46,719 nucleotides of DNA from an uncultured Oscillospiraceae bacterium (GTDB lineage: Bacteria > Bacillota > Clostridia > Oscillospirales > Oscillospiraceae). Shown piece by piece: positions 33,335 through 42,347 of this stretch (the first letter of the stretch is position 1; each line of letters starts with the position of its first letter). Below the pieces are notes generated by a model. It saw only the letters and a program-made list of their open reading frames with translations. It searched no databases and was not told the DNA's origin. The translations under genes and the position numbers were made by a program. The stretch is from contig CAKTQE010000013.1 in assembly GCA_934593275.1 (NCBI GenBank), positions 1-46,719 on the forward strand, written 5' to 3'.

Positions 33335-34085
33335 TGAGAAAAACGTGGTACATTGTCGTAGGGGCGGCAACCTTGCCGCCCGCCACGTGGCAATAATAAC
33401 CTGTGCGGATGAATGGTACCACCCCATATACGGAACAATGTAGCGGCGATGATTCATCGCCATCCAGCCCCGACGAGGGGCTGGCCCCGTGGTAAATATA
33501 ACCCGTTAGACCCAACGGAACCACCCCCCGATATGTCATTCCGAGCGTAGTGAAACGGAGTCGAGGAATCTTCCCAAGTAGCAGATTTTACCTTACGTTG
33601 GTACTTTCTGCCACGTGGTGGATTCCTCCACTCCGCTTGCGCTACGGTCGGAATGACAGACGTTTTTTGCATTGAGCGTTACAAATTCAAACGTACCACG
33701 GTTCCGGCCCTGCGGACCGGATGGCGGCAGATTGCCGCCGCTACAGTGGGGGGTACCATATTTCGGGTGGTACCATTCAACCGAACAGGTTGAATACCCA
33801 ACCTGCCGCCCGCCACGTATCGAATACAACCTGTTCGGTTGAATGGTATAACCCAATATACGGAACAAATGTAGCGGCGTTGACCCAACGCCATCCAGCC
33901 CCGGCGAGGGGCTGGCCCGTTGGACGATACAGACACGAACGTACCACAGTTCCGGCCCTGCGGGCCGGGTGGCGGCAGATTGCCGCCGCTACAGTGGGGG
34001 GTACCATGTTTTGGATAATTCCATTCACCCCCACAGGTTATACATCCCACGTGGCGGGCGGCAACGTACAATGTTTTACCCTGGT
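33335..34085. repeat. Largest mosaic repeat island, about 750 bp
   Basis: No gene. In order: TAGGGGCGGCAACCTTGCCG (33359-33378), an AGCCCCGACGAGGGGCTGGC block (33466-33485), hairpin copy 3 (33535-33658), CGGCAGATTGCCGCCGCTAC twice (33725-33744 and 33973-33992), GGAACAAATGTAGCGGCGTT with AGCCCCGGCGAGGGGCTGGC (33861-33917), and CCCACGTGGCGGGCGGCAAC (34048-34067). Some modules are inverted relative to each other. Short frames across it are repeat translation, not genes. Confidence 0.88.
33535..33658. repeat. ~122-bp long-hairpin repeat, copy 3
   Basis: Most diverged copy: the left arm reads GTCATTCCGAGCGTAGTGAA, the right arm ends CGGTCGGAATGACA. Confidence 0.85.
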
Positions 34086-34100
34086 GGATTATAATTTCTC

Positions 34101-34129
34101 TTGAAATGTTCCAGAATTATGCGTACAAT
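34101..34129 (+). promoter_or_regulatory. Promoter of citXG-citC
   Basis: TTGAAA (34101-34106), 17 bases, TACAAT (34124-34129), starting just past the repeat island; leader of about 85 bases. Confidence 0.7.
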
Positions 34130-34220
34130 AAAATCACTTGGAATTTTAGGAAGAGGAACGTCATCCTGAAAGAAAGCAGGAAGCTTACGGGGAAAAATAC
34201 ATCCCGGGGCGGCAGGAGGA

Positions 34221-35573
34221 ATGAGTTTGGAAGTTACGCTGATGGAGATGCTGGAAGCCCGGGAGAAGCGGGCTTGGCGGCAGCGGGAGCTGCTGGGTGG
34301 GGGGCAGACCATGGTTTGCTTTACCATGAATATTGCGGGGCCTGTGAAAAACAGCCCCTTGATTGCCCAGGGGTATGATATGGGTAAAGAGCTGCTGCTG
34401 GGGCAGTTGGCCGTGGCGGGGTGGAATGTTTCCCATTTTGAGGAGAGCCGGGAGAACACCGGCAACGAGTGCATCCTGCTGGTAGAGGCGGCACCTTTGG
34501 AGGTAAAGGCCGTCACCACGGATTTGGAGGATGACAGCCCCCTGGGGCGGCTGTTTGATATGGACGTTCTGCGTCCCGATGGCCGCAAGGTGGACCGGCA
34601 AGAGTTGGGGCTGCCCGGAAGACGGTGCCTCCTCTGCGGGGAAAACGCCGCGGCCTGCGCCCGGAGCCGCCGCCACAGTGTAGCGGAATTGCAGGAAAAG
34701 ACCACCGCCATTTTGCGGGAAGCCGTGGACCGGGCAGACAGTGTGGAAGCTTCCAGACTTGCCTGTCAGGCCCTTTTATATGAGGTGGCCTGCACCCCCA
34801 AACCCGGCCTTGTGGACCGGGAAAACGCCGGAAGCCACCGGGATATGGATTTCTTCACCTTTCAGCGAAGTGCTGCCGCGCTGCACCCCTACTTTGCCCA
34901 GTGTGTCCTCCTGGGCCGTCAAGGGGGAAGCCCCCAGGAGACCTTTCACCGCTTAAGGCTTCCCGGAAAACTGGCAGAGGGGGCCATGCGCCGGGCCACC
35001 GGCGGGGTGAACACCCACAAGGGGGCCATTTTCTCCATGGGCATTCTTTGCGGCGCACTGGGACGGCTGGATAGAGCCAAGTGGCGGAATACAGACCTGG
35101 TTCTGGCGGAATGCGCCGCCATGACCCAGGGGCTGACAGCCAGGGACTTTGCCGGACTGAACCCGGAAAACGCCCAGACCACCGGCCAGAAGCTGTATCT
35201 GCGCTATGGCATTACCGGCGTCCGGGGGCAGGCGGAGGCGGGGTTCCCGGCGGTCAAAAACATCGGTCTTCCCAAGCTGGAAGCGGCACTGGCCGCGGGG
35301 AAAAATATCAATGAGGCGGGCTGCGCCGCACTGGTTGCCATGCTGGCGGAAACCCTGGATACCAACATGGTCCACCGGGGCGGGATAAAGACCACCCAGG
35401 AGGTCATGGCCCGTTTGAAAAGCCTTCTGGCCCAGGAGCCGTATCCCGGAAAAGAGGAGCTTCATGCCCTGGACGGCCTTTTTATCCGGGAGAATCTCTC
35501 CCCCGGCGGTACGGCGGATTTGCTGGCTCTGGCCTATTTCCTGCATTTTTTAAAGGAGGAAGCCTATGAGTGA
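34221..35573 (+). CDS. citXG: CitX-CitG fusion: holo-citrate-lyase synthase and triphosphoribosyl-dephospho-CoA synthase
   Basis: 450 residues. CitX part (about 1-165): transfers the prosthetic-group precursor to apo-citrate lyase ACP; GRLFDMDV (109-116) and RRCLLCGENAAACARSRRHS (134-153) are family motifs. CitG part (about 170-450): makes the triphosphoribosyl-dephospho-CoA precursor; KPGLVDRENAGSH (194-206) and GVNTHKGA (262-269) are diagnostic. The ATG at 34221 is only 1-2 bases from AGGAGG; the in-frame TTG at 34227 has better spacing and may be the true start. Overlaps citC by 8 bases. No citDEF lies in the window. Confidence 0.93.
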   Translation: MSLEVTLMEMLEAREKRAWRQRELLGGGQTMVCFTMNIAGPVKNSPLIAQGYDMGKELLLGQLAVAGWNVSHFEESRENTGNECILLVEAAPLEVKAVTTDLEDDSPLGRLFDMDVLRPDGRKVDRQELGLPGRRCLLCGENAAACARSRRHSVAELQEKTTAILREAVDRADSVEASRLACQALLYEVACTPKPGLVDRENAGSHRDMDFFTFQRSAAALHPYFAQCVLLGRQGGSPQETFHRLRLPGKLAEGAMRRATGGVNTHKGAIFSMGILCGALGRLDRAKWRNTDLVLAECAAMTQGLTARDFAGLNPENAQTTGQKLYLRYGITGVRGQAEAGFPAVKNIGLPKLEAALAAGKNINEAGCAALVAMLAETLDTNMVHRGGIKTTQEVMARLKSLLAQEPYPGKEELHALDGLFIRENLSPGGTADLLALAYFLHFLKEEAYE

Positions 35574-36609
35574 ATACGCCATCTCCTGCATCTACCCTGG
35601 GGATAAAAAAAGCCTGTCCCAGGTGGATGCCCTGCTGCACCAGGAGGGCATCATCCGAGACGGCAATCTGGACTATATCTGCGCCATGCGGGACGAAAAC
35701 GACCAGATCATCGCCACCGGCAGCTGCTTTGGCCCCACCCTGCGGTGCTTTGCCGTCAGCACCCAGCACCAGGGCGAGGGGCTGCTCAATGAAATCGTCA
35801 CCCACCTGATGGAAGAGCAGTTCGCCCGGGGCAATTCCCATCTGTTTTTGTATACCAAAATCGCCTCGGCAAAGTTTTTTGAAAGTCTGGGCTTTTATGA
35901 GATCGCCCGGGTGGACGGTCAGCTGGTCTTTATGGAAAACCGGAAAAGGGGCTTTGCCGCGTTCCTGGAAAATCTGGAAAAAACCAAGCGTCCCGGATGT
36001 TCCGCCGCCCTGGTGATGAACGCCAACCCCTTTACCCTGGGCCATCTTTACCTGGTGGAGACCGCCGCCAAAAACTGCGACACCCTCCACCTGTTTGTCC
36101 TCAGCGAGGATGCGTCTCTGGTTCCCTTTGCCGTCCGGAAGCGGCTCATCCGGGAGGGGACGGCCCACATTCAAAATGTGATACTCCACGATTCCGGGCC
36201 TTATATCATCAGCAATGCCACCTTCCCCAGCTACTTTTTAAAGGACGAGACGGCGGTCATTACGGGCCACGCCAGACTGGACTTGGCGGTGTTTACCAAA
36301 ATCGCCCAGGCCTTGAATGTCACCGCCCGGTACGTGGGAGAGGAACCCAACAGCCAGGTCACGGGCCTTTACAATGACATTATGGCAAGGGAACTGCCCA
36401 AAGCGGGCATTGCCTGTCACATCATCCCCCGGCTCCAGGCCCAGGGAACGGCCATCAGTGCCTCCACCGTCCGGGTGGCCCTGCAACAAGGGGACTGGGA
36501 AACCCTCAAGACCCTGGTGCCGCCCACCACCTACGCCTATTTCGCAAGCCCGGAAGCGGCCCCGGTATTAGAGCGGATCCGCAAAGCCGGAAACGTCGTT
36601 CATTATTAA
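35566..36609 (+). CDS. citC: [Citrate (pro-3S)-lyase] ligase
   Basis: 347 residues. Acetylates the citrate lyase acyl-carrier thiol using acetate and ATP. N-terminal GNAT-like domain (about 1-130; FAVSTQHQGEGLLNEIV) and C-terminal nucleotidyltransferase domain with NPFTLGH (154-160) and ISASTVR. AAGGAGGAAGCC lies before the ATG inside the end of citXG. The pair supplies maturation only; the lyase subunits must be elsewhere or lost. Confidence 0.94.
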   Translation: MSEYAISCIYPGDKKSLSQVDALLHQEGIIRDGNLDYICAMRDENDQIIATGSCFGPTLRCFAVSTQHQGEGLLNEIVTHLMEEQFARGNSHLFLYTKIASAKFFESLGFYEIARVDGQLVFMENRKRGFAAFLENLEKTKRPGCSAALVMNANPFTLGHLYLVETAAKNCDTLHLFVLSEDASLVPFAVRKRLIREGTAHIQNVILHDSGPYIISNATFPSYFLKDETAVITGHARLDLAVFTKIAQALNVTARYVGEEPNSQVTGLYNDIMARELPKAGIACHIIPRLQAQGTAISASTVRVALQQGDWETLKTLVPPTTYAYFASPEAAPVLERIRKAGNVVHY

Positions 36610-36613
36610 ACGA

Positions 36614-36642
36614 AAAAGCTTCCCCGGCGGGGAAGCTTTTTT
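36614..36642. terminator. Bidirectional intrinsic terminator
   Basis: AAAAGCTTCCCC / GGGGAAGCTTTTTT between the convergent citC and GH5 genes; T runs on both strands. Confidence 0.92.
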
Positions 36643-36653
36643 GTAGTATGGGT

Positions 36654-37712
36654 TTATTCCGGTTTTCCCCTGGATAGATAGTCCAAAAGGAATTTTCCGC
36701 TGTCCGTCAAGTCTTCCCCCGTCCAACCGCACAGCTTGTGGCTGTCTGGCTGGATTATGGAGTAGCCCTCGTTTTTGTTGCTCAGGGACCAGTTGATCCA
36801 GCCGATTTGCTCCTGTTCCAAATAATCCAGAAACGCCCTGGTCTCATTCCAATGTTCCTCCGCAGCATTCTGGCTGTCCAGCCCCCATTCGCTGACGAAG
36901 ACCGGCAAACCGGCTGAAAGCCCCCGTGCGATTTCTTTCATGGCAAACCTGTAGTCTGAAATACCGGCATAATAGTGATAGGTATACATCACATTGGGGT
37001 ATTCCAGGGGCTTTTTCATCGCTTCTGAAAGGGAGGTGCAGAAGTTCGGCGTTCCCACCAGAATCAAGGCGTTGGGGGCGTGCTGCCGGATCACCGGTAT
37101 GACTTGCTCCGCATAGCGCACAATGTCCTCATAGGTGGTATCCCCGTTTGGCTCATTGCAGATTTCATAAAGGATGCCCGGTTCGTCACCATACCGCTGG
37201 GCCACTTCTTCCAGTACCGCCAGGGCTTTTTCTACATTCCGGTTGGGGTTTTCATCCCGCAGCACATGCCAGTCCACAACGGTGTACAAATCCGCCGCCA
37301 GGGAATTTTCGATTGCGGAGAACAGAAGCTTTTTGTTCAGTTCCGGTTCTTCCAGATAGCCGTCATTCTGCTCTACGTATAGGGCAATGCGAAATACATT
37401 GGCCCCGTAGTCTTTCAGAGTTTTTAAGGCGGCATAGTTTGTATACTCCGGGTACCAGGTAATGCCGTGGCTGCTCACCCCCCGCAGTTGGAGGGGTGCG
37501 CCGGTTTGGTCTACCAATTGGGTGCCGTTGACACGGAGCCGCCCATGCTCTTCTATTCCGCCTTTTTTGGTCATCAGGTCCTCCAATTCTTGCCGGAGGG
37601 CCTGATTTTCCGTTTCCAGGCGATTTTGAAGCTGTTTTTGCTGCCAGAATACCAAGGCCACGGCGGCTACCCCAATACAGGCCAGGGTCTTGACGGTTCT
37701 TTTCTTAAACAC
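36654..37712 (-). CDS. GH5 endo-beta-glucanase, membrane-anchored (CcsZ/BcsZ-like role)
   Basis: 352 residues. N-terminal anchor helix (8-23), a coiled-coil linker (24-50), then a GH5 barrel. Acid/base Glu187 in EICNEPNG and nucleophile Glu275 in FVSEWG, with LRGVSSHGITWYP and DWHVLRDENP fitting subfamily 2-like cellulases. The anchor places it on the outer face of the membrane next to the synthase. Its start overlaps the GT2 stop by 8 bases. A cellulase encoded beside a cellulose synthase normally trims or relieves the nascent glucan; the C. difficile ccsA-ccsZ pair is the closest arrangement I know. Confidence 0.92.
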   Translation of the reverse strand: MFKKRTVKTLACIGVAAVALVFWQQKQLQNRLETENQALRQELEDLMTKKGGIEEHGRLRVNGTQLVDQTGAPLQLRGVSSHGITWYPEYTNYAALKTLKDYGANVFRIALYVEQNDGYLEEPELNKKLLFSAIENSLAADLYTVVDWHVLRDENPNRNVEKALAVLEEVAQRYGDEPGILYEICNEPNGDTTYEDIVRYAEQVIPVIRQHAPNALILVGTPNFCTSLSEAMKKPLEYPNVMYTYHYYAGISDYRFAMKEIARGLSAGLPVFVSEWGLDSQNAAEEHWNETRAFLDYLEQEQIGWINWSLSNKNEGYSIIQPDSHKLCGWTGEDLTDSGKFLLDYLSRGKPE

Positions 37713-39939
37713 GGGCTGCCTGCTGCTCCTCTTGTTTTTCCAGGAGCAGTGCGCTTAAGGCTTCGTGCAGCTCCGGGGAACAGGATCGGGCTTCCCAGTT
37801 TTCGATTTCGAACAAGGTGTCTTTCCCTCCAACGGAAGCGGGTGTTTTTTTCAGGTGCAGCACCGTGTTTCCCATGTACAAATCAAAGGCCGGGCCGGGA
37901 ACAGTGCCGGTAATCATCATGTATTGGTAATTGTAATTGGAAACATGGACGGTTTCTCCGCTGTCCGTCTTCAAAGACGCGTCCAGGGGGATTCTGGGCA
38001 GTTTCCGCTGAGACAGTACGGAAGAGGCGGTTTTTCTCTTGAAAAATACCATCAAGTCCTTTGCCGCGCTGGTTTTGATTTCCGTGGCCAGGGTGGGCAG
38101 ACGGTCAAAGACGATCTGGGCGTAGTTTTGCTTTTCTTCAAAGGGCAGCTCCGCCAGCTTGACGCCGTATTTCCATTGATTCCCGAATTGTCCCACCTGG
38201 ACGACCTCACCGGACACCCGGGCGGCCCACTTTCCGTCCCGCAATTCAAAATCCACAATGCCATGGAGGAATTCCGGGAAATCCGTCACAAAGGACAGGC
38301 CGTTTTCAGAAATGTCGCAGGTGGTGCCATGGACAGTCCGTGTACCCACAGAAAAGGTGACGGGAATCTCTGCCTGGAACCGCTCGGAGCTTCTGTAGTT
38401 GATTCTTCCAAGAAGGAAAAACACGGCCATGGTCAGGAAGTATGTATTCATACACAGCCAGAACAGAACCACCAGGCCCAGGATGTTCTTGTAGAGCATC
38501 AAACGTTCAATGCTGAAATAAATGCCCACAATGGAGGCTGCCAGCAAAATCAGGTGGGGAATGGCATAGATGATTTTCGCGCTTCTGGTGCCTGTTTTTT
38601 CCTTGCTTGTAACGACAAAGGTTCTCATGCGGATGCCAAAGGTTTCCGCCAGAATGGGGAGGATCATGTAAGGACACAGAATCGTATCTACAATATTGCT
38701 CCATTTCTGGTCCCGGACCTTGCCGGACAACAGGCGCAGGGAGTGGTTATAAACCAGATAGGAGGGCAGCCAGATCAGCAGAATGCCCCAAAGCTCCGTC
38801 CGTACCACCAGCACCCCGAACACGGTAAACAGGATGGGGGAGAGAATGTAGACGATTCGCCGCAGAAATGTCCACCAGTAGAGCAAACAGGAAAGGTAGC
38901 TCAGTTTGGACAGGAAGGGCAATTTTCCAAAGAGGAAACGGCTGCTTCGTATGATCTGTACACAGCCACGGCCCCAACGCTGCCGCTGTTTCAGCAGATT
39001 GGGAAAATCATCCGGGGCAAGGCCGGAGGCCAGAACCTCGTCAATGGCAAAACAGGTGTATCCTTTGGCCTGGATGTCAATGCCGGTGGCAAAGTCCTCG
39101 GTAATGGTCTTGGTGCGGATGCCTCCCACTTCTTCCAGCGCACGGCGGGAAATAAGGGTATTGGAACCGGCATAGATGGCGGAGTTGCTGCTGTTTCGCC
39201 CTATGTTGACCTCTTTGAAGAAGTAGTCCTGTTCGTTGGGAATATTGCGCTCCGCAAAGAAATTAAACTGGAACAAATCCGGGTTGTAAAAGCTCTGGGG
39301 GGTCTGCACGAAACCGATTTTATAATCCGGGTCCAGTTCTTCCTCTGTCCGCTTTCTCCAAACGCCATCCTCCAAAATCATTTCCGGCAGGAAGAAGTAA
39401 GGAACGGTTTTCATTAGAAAGCTGCTTCTGGGGATCATGTCCGAGTCAAAGGTCACGACCAGGGGGGAATCCGTTTTGGACAGGGCGTTATTCAGGTTTC
39501 CGGCTTTTGCAAGCTTGTTTCCTGAAAGGCCAAAATACCCCACGCCCATTTTCTGGGCCAGTTTCGCCATTTCCGGCCGGTCATTGTCGTCACAAAGGTA
39601 GATGTGTACTTTGGAGGGGTCCGGATACTCCATATGCTTGCAGCCGTTGATGGTCTTAAACAGCAGTTCCGGTTCTTCGCTGTGGGTCGCAATCAATACG
39701 TCCACATGGGGATACTCCGACTCCGGAATTACCGGAAATTCCGGGGCCTTGTCTTTGCTCATGCAGATATAGTGGATCACCGCTTCCAACATGCTGATGA
39801 ACTCCGCCGCAAACAGCGCGATACCGGCAATCAGCGATACGATTCCCGCATGAAGCGGCAGCGTAAAGAACAGTCTCCACAGAATGTAAATGACGGATGT
39901 AACGGTCATAAGCCAGAACCATAATTTTTTACGCTTCAT
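37705..39939 (-). CDS. Cellulose-synthase-like GT2 with C-terminal PilZ domain(s)
   Basis: 744 residues, BcsA/CcsA-like. Two N-terminal helices, a GT-A domain with DDND (117-120), DSD (165-167), TED (280-282) and QRQRW (318-322), the set needed for processive beta-glycan synthesis, then a block of membrane helices (about 350-510). The PilZ domain has RSSER (516-520) and DISENG (542-547), the c-di-GMP-binding pair. RKLPR at 645-649 starts a second, degenerate PilZ-like region. Polymerises UDP-sugar (most likely UDP-glucose) and extrudes it when c-di-GMP binds. No BcsB-type partner is recognisable. Spaced 22 bases after the CotH gene. Confidence 0.92.
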   Translation of the reverse strand: MKRKKLWFWLMTVTSVIYILWRLFFTLPLHAGIVSLIAGIALFAAEFISMLEAVIHYICMSKDKAPEFPVIPESEYPHVDVLIATHSEEPELLFKTINGCKHMEYPDPSKVHIYLCDDNDRPEMAKLAQKMGVGYFGLSGNKLAKAGNLNNALSKTDSPLVVTFDSDMIPRSSFLMKTVPYFFLPEMILEDGVWRKRTEEELDPDYKIGFVQTPQSFYNPDLFQFNFFAERNIPNEQDYFFKEVNIGRNSSNSAIYAGSNTLISRRALEEVGGIRTKTITEDFATGIDIQAKGYTCFAIDEVLASGLAPDDFPNLLKQRQRWGRGCVQIIRSSRFLFGKLPFLSKLSYLSCLLYWWTFLRRIVYILSPILFTVFGVLVVRTELWGILLIWLPSYLVYNHSLRLLSGKVRDQKWSNIVDTILCPYMILPILAETFGIRMRTFVVTSKEKTGTRSAKIIYAIPHLILLAASIVGIYFSIERLMLYKNILGLVVLFWLCMNTYFLTMAVFFLLGRINYRSSERFQAEIPVTFSVGTRTVHGTTCDISENGLSFVTDFPEFLHGIVDFELRDGKWAARVSGEVVQVGQFGNQWKYGVKLAELPFEEKQNYAQIVFDRLPTLATEIKTSAAKDLMVFFKRKTASSVLSQRKLPRIPLDASLKTDSGETVHVSNYNYQYMMITGTVPGPAFDLYMGNTVLHLKKTPASVGGKDTLFEIENWEARSCSPELHEALSALLLEKQEEQQAARV

Positions 39940-39961
39940 CTCGACTCCTCCTTGCTCTTAT

Positions 39962-41632
39962 TTACATACTCTCGTATTTCAGTACCAACTTCACAGAAAT
40001 CAGGAAAACAGCAACAAACACAACTGCAAGCGCAGAACGATAATCTTTTCGATCCGTTTCTAAATCTTGATAAAGAGCCGCAGCGGGATCGACACATTGA
40101 TATAACGTATCCATATGTTCATCCAGCCATTTCCCGTGTTCTGAAAGAATGCTTTTGAGCTTTTCAACTTCTTCGGCATGGCTTTTTGTATTTCGATTAG
40201 GCTGCCCTGGATATTCCTGGGTTAAATAATCACCGTCCTTATAAAAATAACCCCATCTTGCCCAATCTCGATCAACTGAGGCACCCAAATATGCAGTCAT
40301 CTCATCCAGGAACGTCCCAATGGATTCATCCGATAAAATACTTTTTCGCAGCTCCTGATAACGCTCCATCACACGCTCTGTAAATTTCGGATCCCGTAAT
40401 ATCTGTTCAAACCAGGGTGCCTTGAAAAAAGCGGAGGTATCTAACTTTGCGCTATTCTTATGATAATTATCCATTGAGCCATCATAATCCCAAACCGGTC
40501 CCATGGTCAGTTTCCCATCATAGCTAGAATACATATATGTGGAATGAAATCCGGCATCATAATTGATAAAAAACTCATTCAAAATCAGATAATCCACAAA
40601 AGAATCAATATCTATCATATCGCGGTATCGTAGAAATTCTTCATAATCTTCAGCGAACAGCACTTTCTCAAACTCATCAATTTGATTGGTAATCCTCTGG
40701 ATGGCCTGTTTCGATAGCTTTTTTTCGTCCGGCCATTCCACACGCAGGACTCCTTCCAACAGGTTTTCCCTCCGTGCGTAATTATTCAAAAGCAGCCGGT
40801 CAGGTTCCCATCGATCCCGCCGAAGCAAAAAAGGAAGATTTTTACTATTTTCTACAAAGCGAGGTAAATCGACCCGATTCTTTCCCACCTTTATTTTTTC
40901 CATCAGTAAATAAACGCCTTCATATTGGTAGTTTTGACCATCATACCAAACGACCTCACAAAATTGGCAGTCCGGCACATAGGGCATGACTTCTCTTGCT
41001 GTAGCGTATGCCAGGTAATTGCGTAAAAGGGATTTGTCGATAAAAGAGACATTCAACACCCATTCGTTATCCGCTCCCATCTGTAGCAGATTTTGCCGAT
41101 TCGGTTTCCCCTCCTTATCCACAAGCTTAATAAGGTATTGAGGCTTGTCGTAATGAACAGAAGAATTTCCCCTGCGTCTCAGCCGGATTGCCGATTCCAT
41201 CGTGGGAGTATCATCCAAACAGTTTGTTCCGTCTGTACTGTTATATATGGAAATTTTCCCATTGAGATAAATTTCATCATTTTCATTAGGCACATACTGC
41301 TTTTCCACATTGTCCCATACTATATGTGCTGGAGGTCTTTCTCCGCCATCTGTATTAATCACGACCAGCGGCAAATTGCTGACAAACGATTCATCTATCC
41401 ATATCCGCTTTCCACGGAAATTTGTTCTTCCACGGCTTTTCCTATCAACAACAAGTGTTTCGTCCGCAACGATAGCCTTTTCACTTAAGTCAGTCGTTTC
41501 CACATTCTCAGATGACGTCACTTCGGGAAAATGATATGTATTTTTATCGTTATACCATTCCCAAAGAACGCCCACCAACAGTAATCCCACCGCAATACAA
41601 CTACCTGTTATCCGGAAGGACAACTTCATCAT
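39962..41632 (-). CDS. CotH kinase family membrane protein
   Basis: 556 residues. N-terminal membrane helix (about 9-25) and a C-terminal helix (about 530-552) frame an extracellular CotH domain: RLRRRGNSSVHYDKPQYLIK (150-169), GVYLLMEKIKVGKNRV and MGPVWDYDGS (377-386), carrying the family's likely catalytic Asp residues. CotH proteins in spores are atypical protein kinases; versions in polysaccharide clusters are uncharacterised. The start 41632 is chosen from GAGGAG 8 bases upstream and the ATGA overlap with DUF4956. DNA here is strikingly AT-rich (13 G/C in 40561-40620), unlike both neighbours, which suggests separate acquisition. Confidence 0.88.
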   Translation of the reverse strand: MMKLSFRITGSCIAVGLLLVGVLWEWYNDKNTYHFPEVTSSENVETTDLSEKAIVADETLVVDRKSRGRTNFRGKRIWIDESFVSNLPLVVINTDGGERPPAHIVWDNVEKQYVPNENDEIYLNGKISIYNSTDGTNCLDDTPTMESAIRLRRRGNSSVHYDKPQYLIKLVDKEGKPNRQNLLQMGADNEWVLNVSFIDKSLLRNYLAYATAREVMPYVPDCQFCEVVWYDGQNYQYEGVYLLMEKIKVGKNRVDLPRFVENSKNLPFLLRRDRWEPDRLLLNNYARRENLLEGVLRVEWPDEKKLSKQAIQRITNQIDEFEKVLFAEDYEEFLRYRDMIDIDSFVDYLILNEFFINYDAGFHSTYMYSSYDGKLTMGPVWDYDGSMDNYHKNSAKLDTSAFFKAPWFEQILRDPKFTERVMERYQELRKSILSDESIGTFLDEMTAYLGASVDRDWARWGYFYKDGDYLTQEYPGQPNRNTKSHAEEVEKLKSILSEHGKWLDEHMDTLYQCVDPAAALYQDLETDRKDYRSALAVVFVAVFLISVKLVLKYESM

Positions 41633-42312
41633 CTGCTCATCTCCTCGTTCTGACACACCAGATTCACCCGGTATACCCCGTCAATGCCCCTTAAAAGCTC
41701 CACAGGGTCCGTGGCTCCTTGCTCTTTTCCCTTGAGCATCCGGGATGTCAGCTCATAGATGTACTCCAATTGGCCCGTTGTACGGTTTGCCACCCGCAAA
41801 ACGGCCTGGCCTTTGTACTGCTGCAAAATGGTGGTTTCGATTTCTTTGGCGCAGTCTTCCCGGTTTGCGTGGATGATCAGCAGATATCGGTCATTGGCCT
41901 TGATGCTGCCCATTACCAGCATGACCAGGAAAATCACGCCTGTGCTGATGGCCGCCAGGGCATAGTAGGATACGCCGCAGCAGATGCCCACCGCAATGCA
42001 CCAAAAAATATAGGCCGTATCCCGGGTGTCTTTAATGGCAGTGCGGAATCTTACAATGGAAAGCGCGCCCACCATGCCAAGGGACAGGGAAATGTTGTTG
42101 CCGATGACGTTCATGATCATGGTGGTGATCAGGGTCATCATCAGCAGGGACACATTGAATCTGGCACTGTATACCGCGCCGGAGTGGGAAAACCGGTAGG
42201 ACAGGTAAATCACCAGCCCCAACACCAGGGCCACCACCATGTTCAGCACAATGCGCTCTACCGTAAGCTCCTGAACCACTTCCTGGGAATACTGCATAAT
42301 AAACTCTTTCAC
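41629..42312 (-). CDS. DUF4956 family membrane protein
   Basis: 227 residues. About four membrane helices (20-40, 52-75, 95-112, 115-135) with the conserved SLSLGMVGALSIVRFRTAIKD stretch split over helix and loop (SIVRFR is the family mark), then a cytoplasmic alpha/beta tail (about 140-225). Function unknown; in many Firmicutes it accompanies VTC-domain and CotH proteins, as here. AGGTATAGAACGTG precedes the ATG. Confidence 0.88.
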   Translation of the reverse strand: MKEFIMQYSQEVVQELTVERIVLNMVVALVLGLVIYLSYRFSHSGAVYSARFNVSLLMMTLITTMIMNVIGNNISLSLGMVGALSIVRFRTAIKDTRDTAYIFWCIAVGICCGVSYYALAAISTGVIFLVMLVMGSIKANDRYLLIIHANREDCAKEIETTILQQYKGQAVLRVANRTTGQLEYIYELTSRMLKGKEQGATDPVELLRGIDGVYRVNLVCQNEEMSR

Positions 42313-42347
42313 GTTCTATACCTCCGTAAATTCACGTTCCTATTTTT

